Shown here piece by piece: positions 45,348-57,600 of a stretch of DNA of 64,000 nt. How positions within the stretch are numbered: position 1 is the stretch's first letter; every line of letters starts with the position of its first letter. Source of the stretch: Lactarius indigo. Its lineage: Eukaryota > Basidiomycota > Agaricomycetes > Russulales > Russulaceae. The stretch spans positions 62,001-126,000 of the forward strand of contig JAFKAC010000051.1 of the NCBI GenBank assembly GCA_025766275.1, read 5' to 3'. Made by a program: the position numbers and the translations under genes. The notes beneath the pieces are model-generated. The model searched no databases and had not been told where the DNA came from. It worked only from the letters and a program-made list of their open reading frames with translations.

Positions 45348-48300
45348 ATGTCAACCAGTCTCCAGCCGTCCTCCTCAGCTCCAAACTTTCATCCGATCTT
45401 CGAGAAAGCCTTGAAAGAGTATAAGAAGAAGACCGGAAAAGAAATTTCGACCCACCCGCTCGCGGAGGAGATAAATGGTTGTAGTTCTATCGAAGCCGTC
45501 CTCACAGTGCTTCAAGGGAAAGCCAACGAACTCAATCAATCCCAGACCAGCGACGAGCGACTCACAAAGTGGCTTACGCCAACCGTGAATGTCCTCGATG
45601 CTCTCTCTTCTACCCTCGGTGAAGGCGTTGGCACAGTGAGCCCCAGCGTGTTACCTGATCATCGCTTGTGTCCTAACATCAATTTCAGGTATTTCCTCCA
45701 ACCAAAATTATATTTTCCGCGATGAGTATCCTCCTCGTAGTGAGTTGGCTCTCCGCGTACGCTTTCATAACCGTGATAACCCCCCATTTCCCACAGGCGG
45801 CTAAGGGTACCGCAGCGAGCCGCGATGTACTTATAGAGCTCTTCGAGAGAATTGAAAGCTTCTTTGTACGCCTCCAGACCCACACCGAAGTCCCGCCAAC
45901 TACAGAGATGACGAATGTGATGGGAAAGGTTATGGCCGAAGTGCTTTCTATGCTTGCCGTCGCAACGAAGGTGATGAATCAAAGTCGAAAGAGTTAGTGC
46001 ATCTCCTCCGCTGAGTTTCTCCCCGCTGAAATTCGACCAGAAATATTTCTTAAGAGGCTTGTGGGAAGGAACGATATCGAGGACGCGTTATTGAGGTTGG
46101 ATAAATTGGAACAAGGGGAGCTCCGTATGGTATCCACGCAAGTGTTAAGGGCCACGAGTGATCTGAAGGACGCTACAAGCGATATCAAGGACGTTACAAG
46201 CGGTATCAAGGTCACCACGAGTGATATCAAGGACATCACAGGCGTTATCAAGGTCACCACAAGTGATATCAAGGACGCTACCAGTGATCTAAAGGACGCT
46301 ACCGGTGATATAAAGGATGTTACCAGTGACATCAAGGACGGTGCGTATATATTTCGTCTCGTGGGACAATTTGTACCGAACCTCTTCGGATTAGATACGA
46401 AGGAAACAAAAGTGATGGTCCAGCAGATCGTCAGCGATGTCACATCTCGCGAATGTTCGTCTAGTCACGACCTCACTACTAATTCTCGTAAAGCTCACAT
46501 ATAATTGTAGGGGACCGGCTCCGAGGATGGTTGACTCCGCCTGATCCATCAACAAACCACACCACCGCGTGCAGCGCTCAACACGAGAGAACCGCAGCCT
46601 GGGTTTTCGACGACGATATATTTAAGGACTGGGACTCACCCCAGTCTGGATCCTTGTTGTGGATTCATGGAAAAGGTATGAACGTTCCCACTCTGCGGGG
46701 TCCACCTCACTGACGGCTCCTGATTTCGTAGCGGGTTCGGGGAAGAGCGTCCTCTGGTTCGCCATTATCTCTCTCCGTATCCAGATGCTCATGTCCTCGA
46801 TCAGCTCTGCAATCATCCAGCATGTCATCACTCTGCGCGATTCCGGGTCGGCCGCTGTTGCCTATTTCTATTTCGATTTTAGAGACGTCGACAAGAAGAA
46901 TTGCCGCAACCTCATTTGTTCACTTCTAATACAACTCTGTTCTCGGTACAAGCCTTGTCTCGATTTACTCTCCCGCATCTATTCAACCTATAACGATGGA
47001 AAGGAACAGCCCAGTGAACGTGCTTTGGTGCAATGCCTCAAAGACATGCTCACGGCGCTATCCTCGTGTCAACTCCCCACTTACATCATCCTGGATGCAC
47101 TTGACGAATGTCCCAATACCTCCGGGATTCCGACTCCGCGAGAACGTGTCCTCGGACTCGTTGAAGATCTTGTTGATCTTCGCCTTCCGAATCTACGCAT
47201 ATGCGTTATGAGCCGCCCCGAGATCGACATCCGGACCGCTCTCGAACCTTTGGCGTCAGGCCAGTTCTCCCTTCATGATCAACCGGGACAGAAGAAAGAT
47301 ATCACTGAGTATGTCAGCGCTGTGGTCCGGTCAGATAGCCGAATGAAAAGATGGCGGGAAGATGACAGAAAACTGGTTATCGAGAAGCTCTCTGAGAAAG
47401 CCGATGGCATGTGAGGCGATGTTTCGTTCTTCCCGGACTCGTCTTGATATTTGTCGCATAGGTTCCGCTGGGTTTTCTGTCAACTGGAGGTGTTGAAGCA
47501 TTGTCTCGCTCCGAGTCTTCGGGATCAACTCAATGAACTACCGAAAAGCCTGGACGAGACGTACGAGCGGGTACTGAAAGAGATCGAGTCGACGAACCAA
47601 GGCCGACATGCGCGTCGTCTGCTGCAGTGCCTTGCTGTGGCTATGCGGCCACTTCGTGTCGAGGAGCTCGCAGAGGTGCTTGCGTTTGACCTCGATGCAA
47701 CCAAGGCAAAAATTCCAGTGTTTCATGCCGAATGGCGGTGGGAAGACCAAGAACAAGCTGTGTTGTCTGCTTGTTCGAGCTTGATTTCCATCATTGGCGG
47801 CGACGAGGACGGTCCCCGGGTGGTCCAATTTTCGCATTTTTCAGTGAAAGAATATCTCACATCGGATCGTCTTTCCACCGCAAGTGGAGATGTCTCTCGA
47901 TATTACATTGTCCCTGAACCCGCGCATTTGATACTTGCTCAGGCCTGTCTTGGGGTTCTACTCAATTCGGATAATTGCGTCGTCGAAGAGAGCGAAAAGG
48001 GCAGCATAGAGTACAAGAACAAGAACATCCCTCTGCTCGAGTATGCTGCCGAACACTGGGCTTCGCACGCCCAGGTAGGGAACGTGTCATCACGCCTAAA
48101 GGATGCGATGGAGACTCTCTTCGACTCGGACAAGCCATATTTTTTGGCTTGGAAACGGATACACAACATATACCCTTATACACTTAGCGGCGGATATGAC
48201 CAAACCAACCCCCTGCACTACGCCGCTCTTTGTGGATTCTATGACTTAGTTCAGTGTCTCATCGCCAAACACCCAGACCAAGTGAATCACGACGGTCGTC

Positions 48301-50522
48301 GCTATAACTCTCCCCTGGCCGCGGCATTATTCAGAAAACACATCCGGGTCGCAGATCTCCTATATGAGCACGGGGCGAGTGCTCATGTTCGAGGAAACCC
48401 TCCACTTTGCCATGCAATCGAATTCTCAGATGATGCCCGTGTCAATGCCGTGCAGTTTCTACTCAGACATGGTGCACACGTGAATGCTGGATATCAGAAT
48501 CTCCGGACTCCTCTACATCTTGCGGCGGATGTGGGAGACCCAGAGGTAGCTCGGATATTGCTCACACATGGGGCAGATGTCGACCTTCGGGACGACAATG
48601 GCCAGGTTCCTTTGCACTTAGTGTCGACCAGCTGGCGCGAGTTTAGGAGGGATGAAGGTGGCGAACGTTCAATTATTGCACAGTTGTTAGTGGAACGCCG
48701 CGCGGACGTGAATGCACAAGATAAGCACGGCTCAACTCCGTTGCATTTTGCATCGGGTCATTGGCGGTTCGAGATTTCCCGATTACTACTCGAGCATGGC
48801 GCCAACGCCAATGCATTGAATGCCCAAGGCCGGAACCCGCTGCACGAGTTGTCACAAAGCTACCCTACTCTTCACGCTGATGGGCCACGACAAAGGCTGA
48901 GCGGAGTAAAACTTCAGAATGTTCTCAGTGTCGCAAAGCTTTTACTGGAGCACGGCGTGGATGTGAACGCACAAGATCAAGACTACGAGACCCCATTACA
49001 CTTTGCATGCTCTTACGGGATGCTCGAGGTCGCACGACTGCTGCTAGACCATGGTGCAAGATCCAGCGCGGAGAATGTACTAGGAAAGACCCCTCTCCAC
49101 ATGGCATCTCAATGCGAATCCTTCTCCAGCGAAGACCACAATACCGCACGGTTATTACTGGAGCTTGGTGCGGACGTAAACGCACGAGATAAGGACCAGG
49201 CCACCCCTTTACATTCCGCCTGCTCCTATGGGAACTCCGAGACGGTACTGGTGTTGCTTGACCATGGCGCAGAAATCAACGCGCAGAATGTTGATGGCCA
49301 GACACCATTACACCGAGTATTACTCATCTCAGATCGACACACTGTCGACAATCCCCATGTCACACAGCTAATGTTGGAACGTGGCGCGGACGTGAATGCA
49401 CGAGACAAGGACCAGGCAACTCCATTACATTTGGCATGCTCCATGTCGATGATCAAGTCGGCACAGATACTACTCGACCATGGTGCAGAAGTTGACGCAC
49501 GGAATGCAAAAGGCCAGACACCATTACACCAAGTATCGCAGAACCCATCATCTTACAGCCCATATTCCAGTGATAACCGTGTCGCACGGCTATTGTTGGA
49601 GTGCGGCGTGGACGTGAATGCAAGAGACGATGATCAGGAAACTCCTTTACATGTTGCGTGCTCCTATGGGGACACCGGGACCGCACTGGTGCTGCTTGAT
49701 CACGGCGCCGAAGTCAGCGCGCAGAGTGCTGACGGCCAGACCCCATTGCACCGAGCATCCTGGGACTCACGTGGTTACTCAGGTGACCGTGTCGCACAAC
49801 TATTATTGGAGCGTGGAGTGGACGTAAATGCACGAGACAATCACATGGATACTCCATTACATTTGGCGTCTTACAAGATACAGCTCAAGGTTGTCGAGGT
49901 GCTGCTCAACCATGGCGCAGACGCAGACGCACGGAATGCGGATGGCCAGACCCCACTGCACCGGGTATCACAGAACTTGGTCCGTAGCGGGAACGACGGT
50001 TTTATTGTGCCGTATCAAGGGCCTCGTGCTGCGCGGCTATTGTTGAAGCGCGGTGTGGACGTAAATGCACGAGACAAGGAGCAGGCGACCCCATTGCATT
50101 TGGCATCCCAGTGTGGCTGCGTCGAAGTTGCAGAGGCGCTGCTTGATCACGATGCATGGGTCAATGCAGAGGACAGCCGTGGACAGACACCATTGCACCA
50201 AGTGCTACTGGGAAATCACAACTATCGGAGTCTTGATTGGAGTGACATGAGCAAACCACTAAAGAGCAACCCAGGCAAAGTTCTTCGTCTTGCAAAACGA
50301 TTACTGGAGCGCGGTGCGGACGTGAACGCACAAACCAAGGACCACGAAACGCCGTTACATCTCGCATCACGCCTTCGGTTGCACGATATTGCGCGATTCC
50401 TCCTCAAGCACGGTGCCGATGTTAATGTGAAGAACTCGGAGGGCAAGTCCCCATTAGAGCTCGCTACTGGGAGAAAAGGGAAGGCAATGAGGCGATTGTT
50501 GTCGAACTATTCTGCCAAGTAA
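45348..50522 (+). CDS. NLR gene D: Goodbye-like / NACHT / ankyrin STAND receptor (longest copy)
   Basis: Exons 45348-45635, 45689-45739, 45797-45992, 46041-46340, 46395-46454, 46511-46675, 46732-46756, 46805-47410 and 47462-50522 give 1583 residues. It has the Goodbye-like N-terminus, a nine-copy heptad linker, NACHT (GKAGSGKS; IILDALDE; sensor-1 segment VMSRPEIDI), the helical region and about 21 ankyrin repeats, one two-repeat unit more than the paralogs. The ankyrin exon is the most divergent of the five and ends in TAA after SNYSAK instead of the NQA/KQA-TGA ending. In this copy intron 4 and intron 7 have no stop or frame problem if retained, so read-through forms would keep the frame. 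That makes it a poor guide to splicing, which was set from the other four copies. No lesion is seen. Confidence 0.9.
46154..46340 (+). repeat. Heptad linker minisatellite, 9 copies (gene D)
   Basis: Nine tandem 21-bp units encode heptads of the form T-S-D-I-K-D-x. The exon is 147 bp (exactly 7 units) longer than in A and C. One I/L per heptad plus small residues at the unit border suggests an amphipathic helix, perhaps a coiled-coil spacer. Confidence 0.88.
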
Positions 50523-51620
50523 ATGTGATACGTAGTCGTGACGGGTCCGCTCTACGATACATTGGTATATAAACTTTATCATATTTGTTCGAATGCACGG
50601 ATTATATATAGTAGTCGTCTGTAGAGTGTAAAAAGCTATCGCGGAAATCCTGCACGTCACCCCTGCCTGGTCTGTCTTGCCTATTCACGAAAACGATGTT
50701 GGCCCCTACCCTCACTCGTGACGACCATCCCGCGCTCTGTCAGCGCCCCCACGTTAGCCAGCGCATCACATGTCAAGTTACTGGCGAGGCTACCACACAT
50801 GACACAACCACTAACGTACTAACGTCCGATGGCTTCGCTTCACGGGAGGAGATGCAAACCCCGGGGGTCAATGGGCAAGAGTCCGAACGCCATTGGGAAT
50901 GGGGCGGACAGCCCCGGAGGGTGGTGAAAAAACGGCGCATCGCGAAAAGCGAAGTACCATTTGTATACATTATTCATAAGAGGAAGGGAATAATTGAGAA
51001 TAGCGAGAGGACATACGTTGGTTGTTCAATATATTTTGTGATGAATTGTTCGCCACACTGACGGGATCGCTGCGTCTGGCGCATCTATTTGGGGAGAGAG
51101 GGTGGTTGGTGAGGGAGTGAGCCTCAGGCTCGTACAAGGGGGCGGCGTGCGCGCCTGCATTGGCAAATGTGAGCGTGTTTTCTCGCGGATGAAAGTGGTA
51201 CCTCGACTTTTGTCGGGAGAGCTGCTCGGGTCTGCAGTGCGCCTCTCCACTCGGATTAGGAAGGGATCATATGGGTCATCCTGGGGGCGGTGGGGTACAC
51301 AGGAAAGACGTGCGCTGCGAGATTGTGCGTGAGGCATGTGAGGGAGGAAGTGCGACCGGAATGCAGGAAACATAATCACGTCGTTCGTCTCGTTCCCGTA
51401 AATATATCGGCACCTTTCTCTCCTATCTCTCTGTCCTCGCTTGACCCCAAACCCTAACTGATGCACCCGATGCGGGGCTCCCATCCGGTGACACGGTGAT
51501 GGGGGCAACATCACCAAGTCAGAAAGTATGTTGAAATGCTTGCACTCGCCCGTCCGTTTGCCTCTGAAGGAATGTGTGGCCGATAGGCTGCAGAGACGAC
51601 TCTATCGGATCTTGCTTTGA
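50523..51620 (+). repeat. Gene D downstream module
   Basis: The 3' flank begins GTAGTCGTGACGGGTCC and continues with the segment found after the other genes (AATTGTTCGCCACACTGACGGG at about 51041). Beyond this it parallels 9530-9800 (TCGGGAGAGC, TCTGCAGTG). No gene is supported. Confidence 0.55.
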
Positions 51621-51740
51621 GAGAGTCATCCCTCAGAGTCATCTTGACTGAGTCGGAGATACGGCCGAGGCGGGCCGATGTCTCATGGCCGAGGCGGTCT
51701 ACAACTGGCATTGTCCTCCATGAGCTCGCCAGTCATCCTC

Positions 51741-51750
51741 ATATAAAAAT
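51741..51750 (+). promoter_or_regulatory. TATA-like box upstream of the NUDIX gene
   Basis: ATATAAAAAT lies about 85 bp before the NUDIX start codon, a plausible distance for a TATA element with a 50-60 nt leader. Confidence 0.45.
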
Positions 51751-51825
51751 TTCCAGCTCTCGTTGCCCCGCACTTACAACACCCCCCAACTTCATCCATA
51801 ACATCTGCGATAGAAATACAAACGG

Positions 51826-52369
51826 ATGGCGCTCCCAAAATACCCGACGGAGCAATTCCCCGCCTCCCATATCCTCATCTGCGGCGGATCGTTCCTGTTC
51901 GAGTCGACCCGCGCACCCTTGCGAGTCTGCCTCCTGCGTCACAACGTGCGCAATGAATGGTTTCTTCCCAAATGCCGCAAGTATAGTAGCGAAGACGTGG
52001 CCGTGGCTGCAGTGCGTGAGACGTTCGAGGAGACGGGCTATCCATGCCAGTGTCTACCGCTCGACCTGATCACGCGGACTCCTGAGGCGGGCGCGCGGAG
52101 TACCTGTTCCTGGGAGCGAGGAGCCATTCATGCTGACGTTTTGGCGGGCCGAGGATGAGGTGGTCAGGTTTATCTGGTGGCTCACGACGGTGCGCACAGG
52201 GGAGGATAAGGTCGAGGGCGCGCAGACGATGGTAGAGAGCTTCGAAAGCGCGTTTTTTGACCTGGGCCAGGCGCTGCGAGTGGCAACGTTCCAGGTGGAC
52301 AGGGTAAAGGCTGTCGATATAGTACGTGTGATGTATCGTAGCACCATTGAGAGTGAGGGTTCTAGGTAA
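51826..52369 (+). pseudogene. NUDIX hydrolase gene, frameshifted
   Basis: The first frame (51826 to about 52090) begins MALPKYPTEQFPASHILICGGSFLF and carries a NUDIX box. The spacing E-x7-R-E-x2-E-E-x-G-Y is kept in EDVAVAAVRETFEETGY, and the invariant first glycine is replaced by cysteine (LPKCRK instead of LPKGRK). The family hydrolyses nucleoside diphosphates linked to other moieties. The first frame then runs to an early stop at 52158, while a second frame continues the family-like C-terminus (EEPFMLTFWRAEDEVVRFIWW ... FFDLGQALRVATFQ) to the TAA at 52367-52369. A one-base indel between about 52085 and 52120 explains this; no plausible intron bridges it. It is unrelated to the NLR genes and sits where array modules D and E meet. 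Confidence 0.75.
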
Positions 52370-54637
52370 GGGGTGCATGTAACACTTGCTCCACCCCGAT
52401 GCCGTTGAGCCGGAGAGTAGATGGGAGATCCATCGAGTCGATTGGTTTAGCCGGGGGCATTCGTCTCAGCACCAGAACCAGGTAATCCCGGCGACTCGAA
52501 AAGAAGTATCCCAGAAATGGGAGTATAAGAGCTAAATATAGGCAAATCGGCGTCCCCTTTCACCCTGATGAGTGTGATAGCCTTGATCATCCCAATCCAA
52601 CTATCCAACCCCTCTACCGTCCTGTCTCCACGAATTAGTAAACTCCCTGCTTTTTGGGCCCTCATATGGGGATAATAGGCGTAGTCAGTAGCTCTCAACG
52701 AGAAGTGATCGCCGTGGGATCTCAGACACGCCGTCACTGTTGTATTTACTTGATTCCTAGCTTCTACACTGCCTAGCACACCGCTAATCTATCTCAATAT
52801 GCTCTGCGCGTGCGCATACTATTCGGAGCCCTGCTTCCGGCATGCCAGTGCCGGGTTGGAGAAGAGAGGTAGAGGAGGCCTAGTCCTATGTGCAGGTAAC
52901 GACGAGAGAAATCTGGCACGGCCTTCCGGTCGGCGTGACATTTGTTGAGTGAGAAGCCGGTGATAGTCTATCGTAGTCTATCGGAGGTGTTGGGCTGCGG
53001 TTGGTTGAGCTGGCAAACACCGGAGATTTCCACAATCGTGACTCTCACTCAGTTCCCCCAAGAGTTCAACATTTTTTCACATCGCTCTCGCCCCAAACAG
53101 ATTTCGTTTTCGAATGACCCTCCCATAGCAATTCGCGCTTGCATTGAGTCATTCACTCTGGCTTTAATTCCTGCATTACAACGCGCACGAGTGACTACCT
53201 TACCATGATAGAACCACTCGCACATGCTTCATGGCTAGGCGTGACTGCCATACCATCAGTAGCTATAGTGTGCGAAACATTTCTGGGAGGACTATTACCA
53301 ATGTTCGGCGAAGAACTCATGGTGGGGCGTGACGCGATAATGATAACTTCGTTGGAATGCCATTTAACCTACTCAGCCCCACGCCGGCAGCCCTGACGAG
53401 CAACAACGAACCGACGTGAAAAACGTTCAAGAGCCGAGCTGAGTCACGAGGTAGTCCAGCTGTGATAATGTCGTCTCTGCCAATCCAACTTCATTCTTGC
53501 CCGCGACCTCCATTCCTGTCCTGCTGCGAGACCGACTAGCATTAGTGATCACTAAAGGAAACTCGCTCCTTGCCGTATTCACGTTGTGGGAGACACGCGA
53601 ATCTCGGGTATGTTATAGCTACAATCGCTGGGGCTGCCAGATGCGAAGAGGTGGAAAATGGTGTCAAGATCGCTGCATGTACAACCAATACGCTTCGATC
53701 TCTTCTATTTTTGCGCAGACGGTACCCTGTCGTATCAGTGGAGCCCAGAAATCCACTTATGAGTGACGCAGATCTGGAGTGGGAAGCGGAGGTGGTGCTG
53801 GCCGCACGCTACTGGCGCACAAGCCAATCAGAAGAGAAGGTGTGGGGGGGAAGTAGACCATCCCGCGGAGACCACGCTCTCGTCATTGTTCGAAACAAAC
53901 GAACAAAACAAGAGTTGACAACGTTGATATGTTGACGCATTGATGCCCTTGAGGAAGATAACTGCAAACAAAAGCTTACAGCCCGCCCTGTTACGCACCT
54001 AAAATAATCATCCCCACCGTCATTGTCGCTCGCGGTAGCCTTCCGCACTCTGCCACCGCCTTGGTGCGCACCGTGCGCAGGGTGTCGTATCACCTAGTTG
54101 GTGTATCACACTCCTCGAGTCGGCCAAAAGACTGTCCTCACGCACTGACAATAGCCTCCGATGATCACATTCCAACTGAGGTATGGGTGCCTGGTATTGG
54201 TATCGGTAGTTGGAGGTTGAGGAGCCTAACATCCCTTGTAACGTACTACGAGGGCTGGAAAAACCTTTCATGGGGCCAGAGAGAGTGGACACGCACAACA
54301 TAAGAGAGGATAGTAACTTAGTTGAATGCTCTTCCCATTTGTGAAAGGAAGCGAACGGGAACGAAGGGGAAGAAGGCCTGAGAGCGCATGTCGAGGGTTC
54401 TAAATTCTATGATAGAGCCGAGCTGCGTACCGCTGATACGATCCGGTCACGATTGAACCGGTCCGGATATGTCGGAGCGCCTGTCTCAATCAAACCCAGT
54501 TATGTGTGCTGTGCAAAAGGCTGTGCGCACTTCATATGTTACCAGAAGCAGGGCACACGTTCCCACGTGAGAATCGTCGTCCTCGTCTCCCATATTCGAC
54601 CTGCACTCTTATCTAACTCACAGTTGCGGTAGTTACG
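52370..54637 (+). promoter_or_regulatory. NUDIX 3' flank and upstream region of NLR gene E
   Basis: 52370-52850 holds nothing I recognise. From about 52850 an NLR upstream module follows, similar to that of gene A (12090-13565). The proximal element GAACCGGTCCGGATAT is at 54455-54470, 183 bp before the ATG. Confidence 0.5.
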
Positions 54638-57600
54638 ATGTCGACCAGTCTCCAGCCGTCCTCCTCGACCCCAAACTTGCACCCGATCTTCGAGAAGGCC
54701 CTTGAAGAGTATGAGAAGAAGACCAAGAAAAAGATTTCTACCCACCCGCTCGCGGAGGAGATACAAGGCTGTGGTTCTATTGAAGTCATCCTCACCGTAC
54801 TTCAAGGGAAAGCCAACGAGCTCGATCAATCTCAGAGCAGCGACGAGCGATTCACCAAATGGCTTACGCCAACCGTGAATGTCCTCAACGTTCTCTCTTC
54901 CACCCTTGGCGAGGGCGTCGGCACAGTGAGTCCTAGTATGTTACCCGATTAGCAGCTGGTGTCTCAACTTTAAATTTCAGGTGTTTCCCCCAACCAAAAT
55001 TATATTTTCTGCGATGAGTATCCTCCTTGTAGTGAGTTGACCCTCCGTGTAGGCTGTGATAATCCGCAATGACCCCATTTCTCACAGGCGGCAAGGGACA
55101 CCGCAGCGAGCCGCGGTGTGCTTATCGAGCTCTTCGAGAGAATTGGAAGCTTCTTTGAACGCCTCCAGATCCACACCGAAGTCCCACCGACAGCACAGAT
55201 GACGAATGTGATGGGGAAAGTCATGGCTGAAGTGCTGTCTATGCTTGCCACCGCGACGAAGGTGATGTATCAAAGCCGAAAGAGTTAGTTCGTCTCTGCG
55301 GACAAGCTTCCCGTCGCTAAAGTTTGCCCAGAAACGTTTCTTAAGAAGCTCTTGGGAAAGAATGATATCGAGGACGCGTTAGTGAAGCTGGATAAATTGG
55401 AACAAGGGGAGCTCCGGATGGTGTCTGCGCGAGTGTTAAAGACCACCAGCGATCTGAAGGACACCACAAATGATATCAAGGACGATACGAGCGATATCAA
55501 GGGCGCTATCAGTAATATCGAGGATAGTGCGTTGCTCTTTCGTCTTGCGGAACAATTCTTACTGAACCTCCACGGATTAGAAACGGAGGAAACAAAAGTG
55601 ATGGTGCAACAGATCTTCAGCGATGTCACCTCCCGCAAATGTTCGTATTGTCACGACCTCACCACGAATACTTGTAAAGCTCACACATAATTGTAGGGGA
55701 GCAGCTCCGACGGTGGCTTACTCCGCCTGATCCAGCAACAAACCACAGCAATGCGTGCGACGCTCAGTACGAGAGAACCACGGCCTGGGTTTTCAACGAA
55801 GATATATTTAAGGAGTGGGAGTCGTCCCAGTCGGGATCCTTGTTATGGATTCACGGAAAAGGTATGGATGTTCCCACTCTGCGGAGTTCACATCTCACTG
55901 ACTGCTCCTGGTTCGTAGTCGGTTCCGGGAAGACCATCCTCTGGTTCGCCATTCTGTTTTCTTTCCATACAGATGCTTATGTCCTCGATCAGTTCTGCAA
56001 TAATCCAGCATGTCATCGCTCTGCGCGATGCTGGGTCAGCCGCCGTCGCCTATTTCTATTTTGATTTTAGAGACGTCGACAAGAAGGATTGCCGCAACCT
56101 CATTTCTTCACTTCTAATACAGCTTTCTTCTCGGTCTGAGCCTTGTCTCGAATTACTCTCCCGCGTCTATTCGACCTATAACGATGGCAAGGAACGGCCC
56201 AGTGAACGTGCTTTGGTGCAATGCCTCAAAGACATGCTCAAGACGCTATCTTTGTCCCAACTCCCCATTTACATCGTCCTGGATGCCCTTGACGAATGTC
56301 CCAACACGTCTGGCATAACGTCTTCGCGAGGACGTGTCCTCGAACTTGTGAAAAATCTTGTTGACCCCCGCCTGCCGAATTTACGCATATGCGTAACTAG
56401 TCGTCCGGAAATTGACATCTGGACCGCTCTCGAACCTTTGACATCGGGCCACTTCTCCCTTCATGACCAACTTGGACAGAAGAGAGATATCGCCGAATTT
56501 GTCAGCGCTGTGGTCCAATCCGACCCCCAAATGAAAAGATGGCGAGAAGTTGACAGGAGTCTAGTGACCAAGACACTCTCCGATAAAGCCGACGGCATTT
56601 AAGGCAGCGCTTAGTTTTTCCCAATACTTTCTTTTATATTAATATTGGTCACATAGGTTCCGCTGGGTCTTTTGTCAACTGGAGGTGTTGAGACATTGTC
56701 TCGCTCCGAGTCTTCGGGATCAACTCAATAAACTACCAAAGAGCCTGGACGAGACTTACGAACGGGTACTGAAGGAGATCGAGTTGACGAACCAAGGCCG
56801 CTATGCGCGTCGTCTGCTGCACTGCCTTGCCGTGGCTATGCGGCCGCTCCGTGTTGAGGAGCTTGCAGAGGTGCTTGCGTTTGACCTCGATGGGGCCAAG
56901 GCGGGAATCCCGACGTTCCATGCAGGATGGCGATGGGAAAACCAAGAACAAGCGCTGTTGTCCGCTTGTTCGAGCCTGATCACCATCGTTGATGACGACG
57001 ATTCCCGTGTTGTTCAATTTTCGCATTTTTCGGTGAAAGAATTCCTCACATCTGATCGTCTTTCCACCGCAAGTGGAGATGTGTCTCGATATTACATTGT
57101 CCCGGAACGTGCGCATTTGATACTTGCGCGGGCTTGTCTTGGGGTTCTTCTCAATTTGGATAATCGCGTTATCGAAAAGAGCGAAGAGGACAGCGAAGAG
57201 GACAGCGACACGACGCCAGTTTGGAGCCCCAAGCACATCCCGTTACTTAACTATGCTGCCGAACACTGGGCATCCCACGCTCAAGTTGGTAGTGTGTCAT
57301 CACGTCTGAAGGATGCGATGGAAACTCTCTTTGACTTGGACAAGCCATACTTCTTGGATTGGGTACGAACACACGACATAGACACTTATACATATGGGTA
57401 CACGAGAATACGCCATCCCCAACCCCTGTACTATGCCGCTCTTTGTGGGTTCTATGACCTCGTTCGGCACCTCGCCGTTGAACACCCGGAGCAAGTAAAT
57501 TACCGTGATGGCAACCTCGGCTTTCCACTAGCCGCGGCCCTATCCAGAAAACACTTTCAGGTTGCCGAGCTTCTTGTTGAGCACGGCGCGCATATCAATG

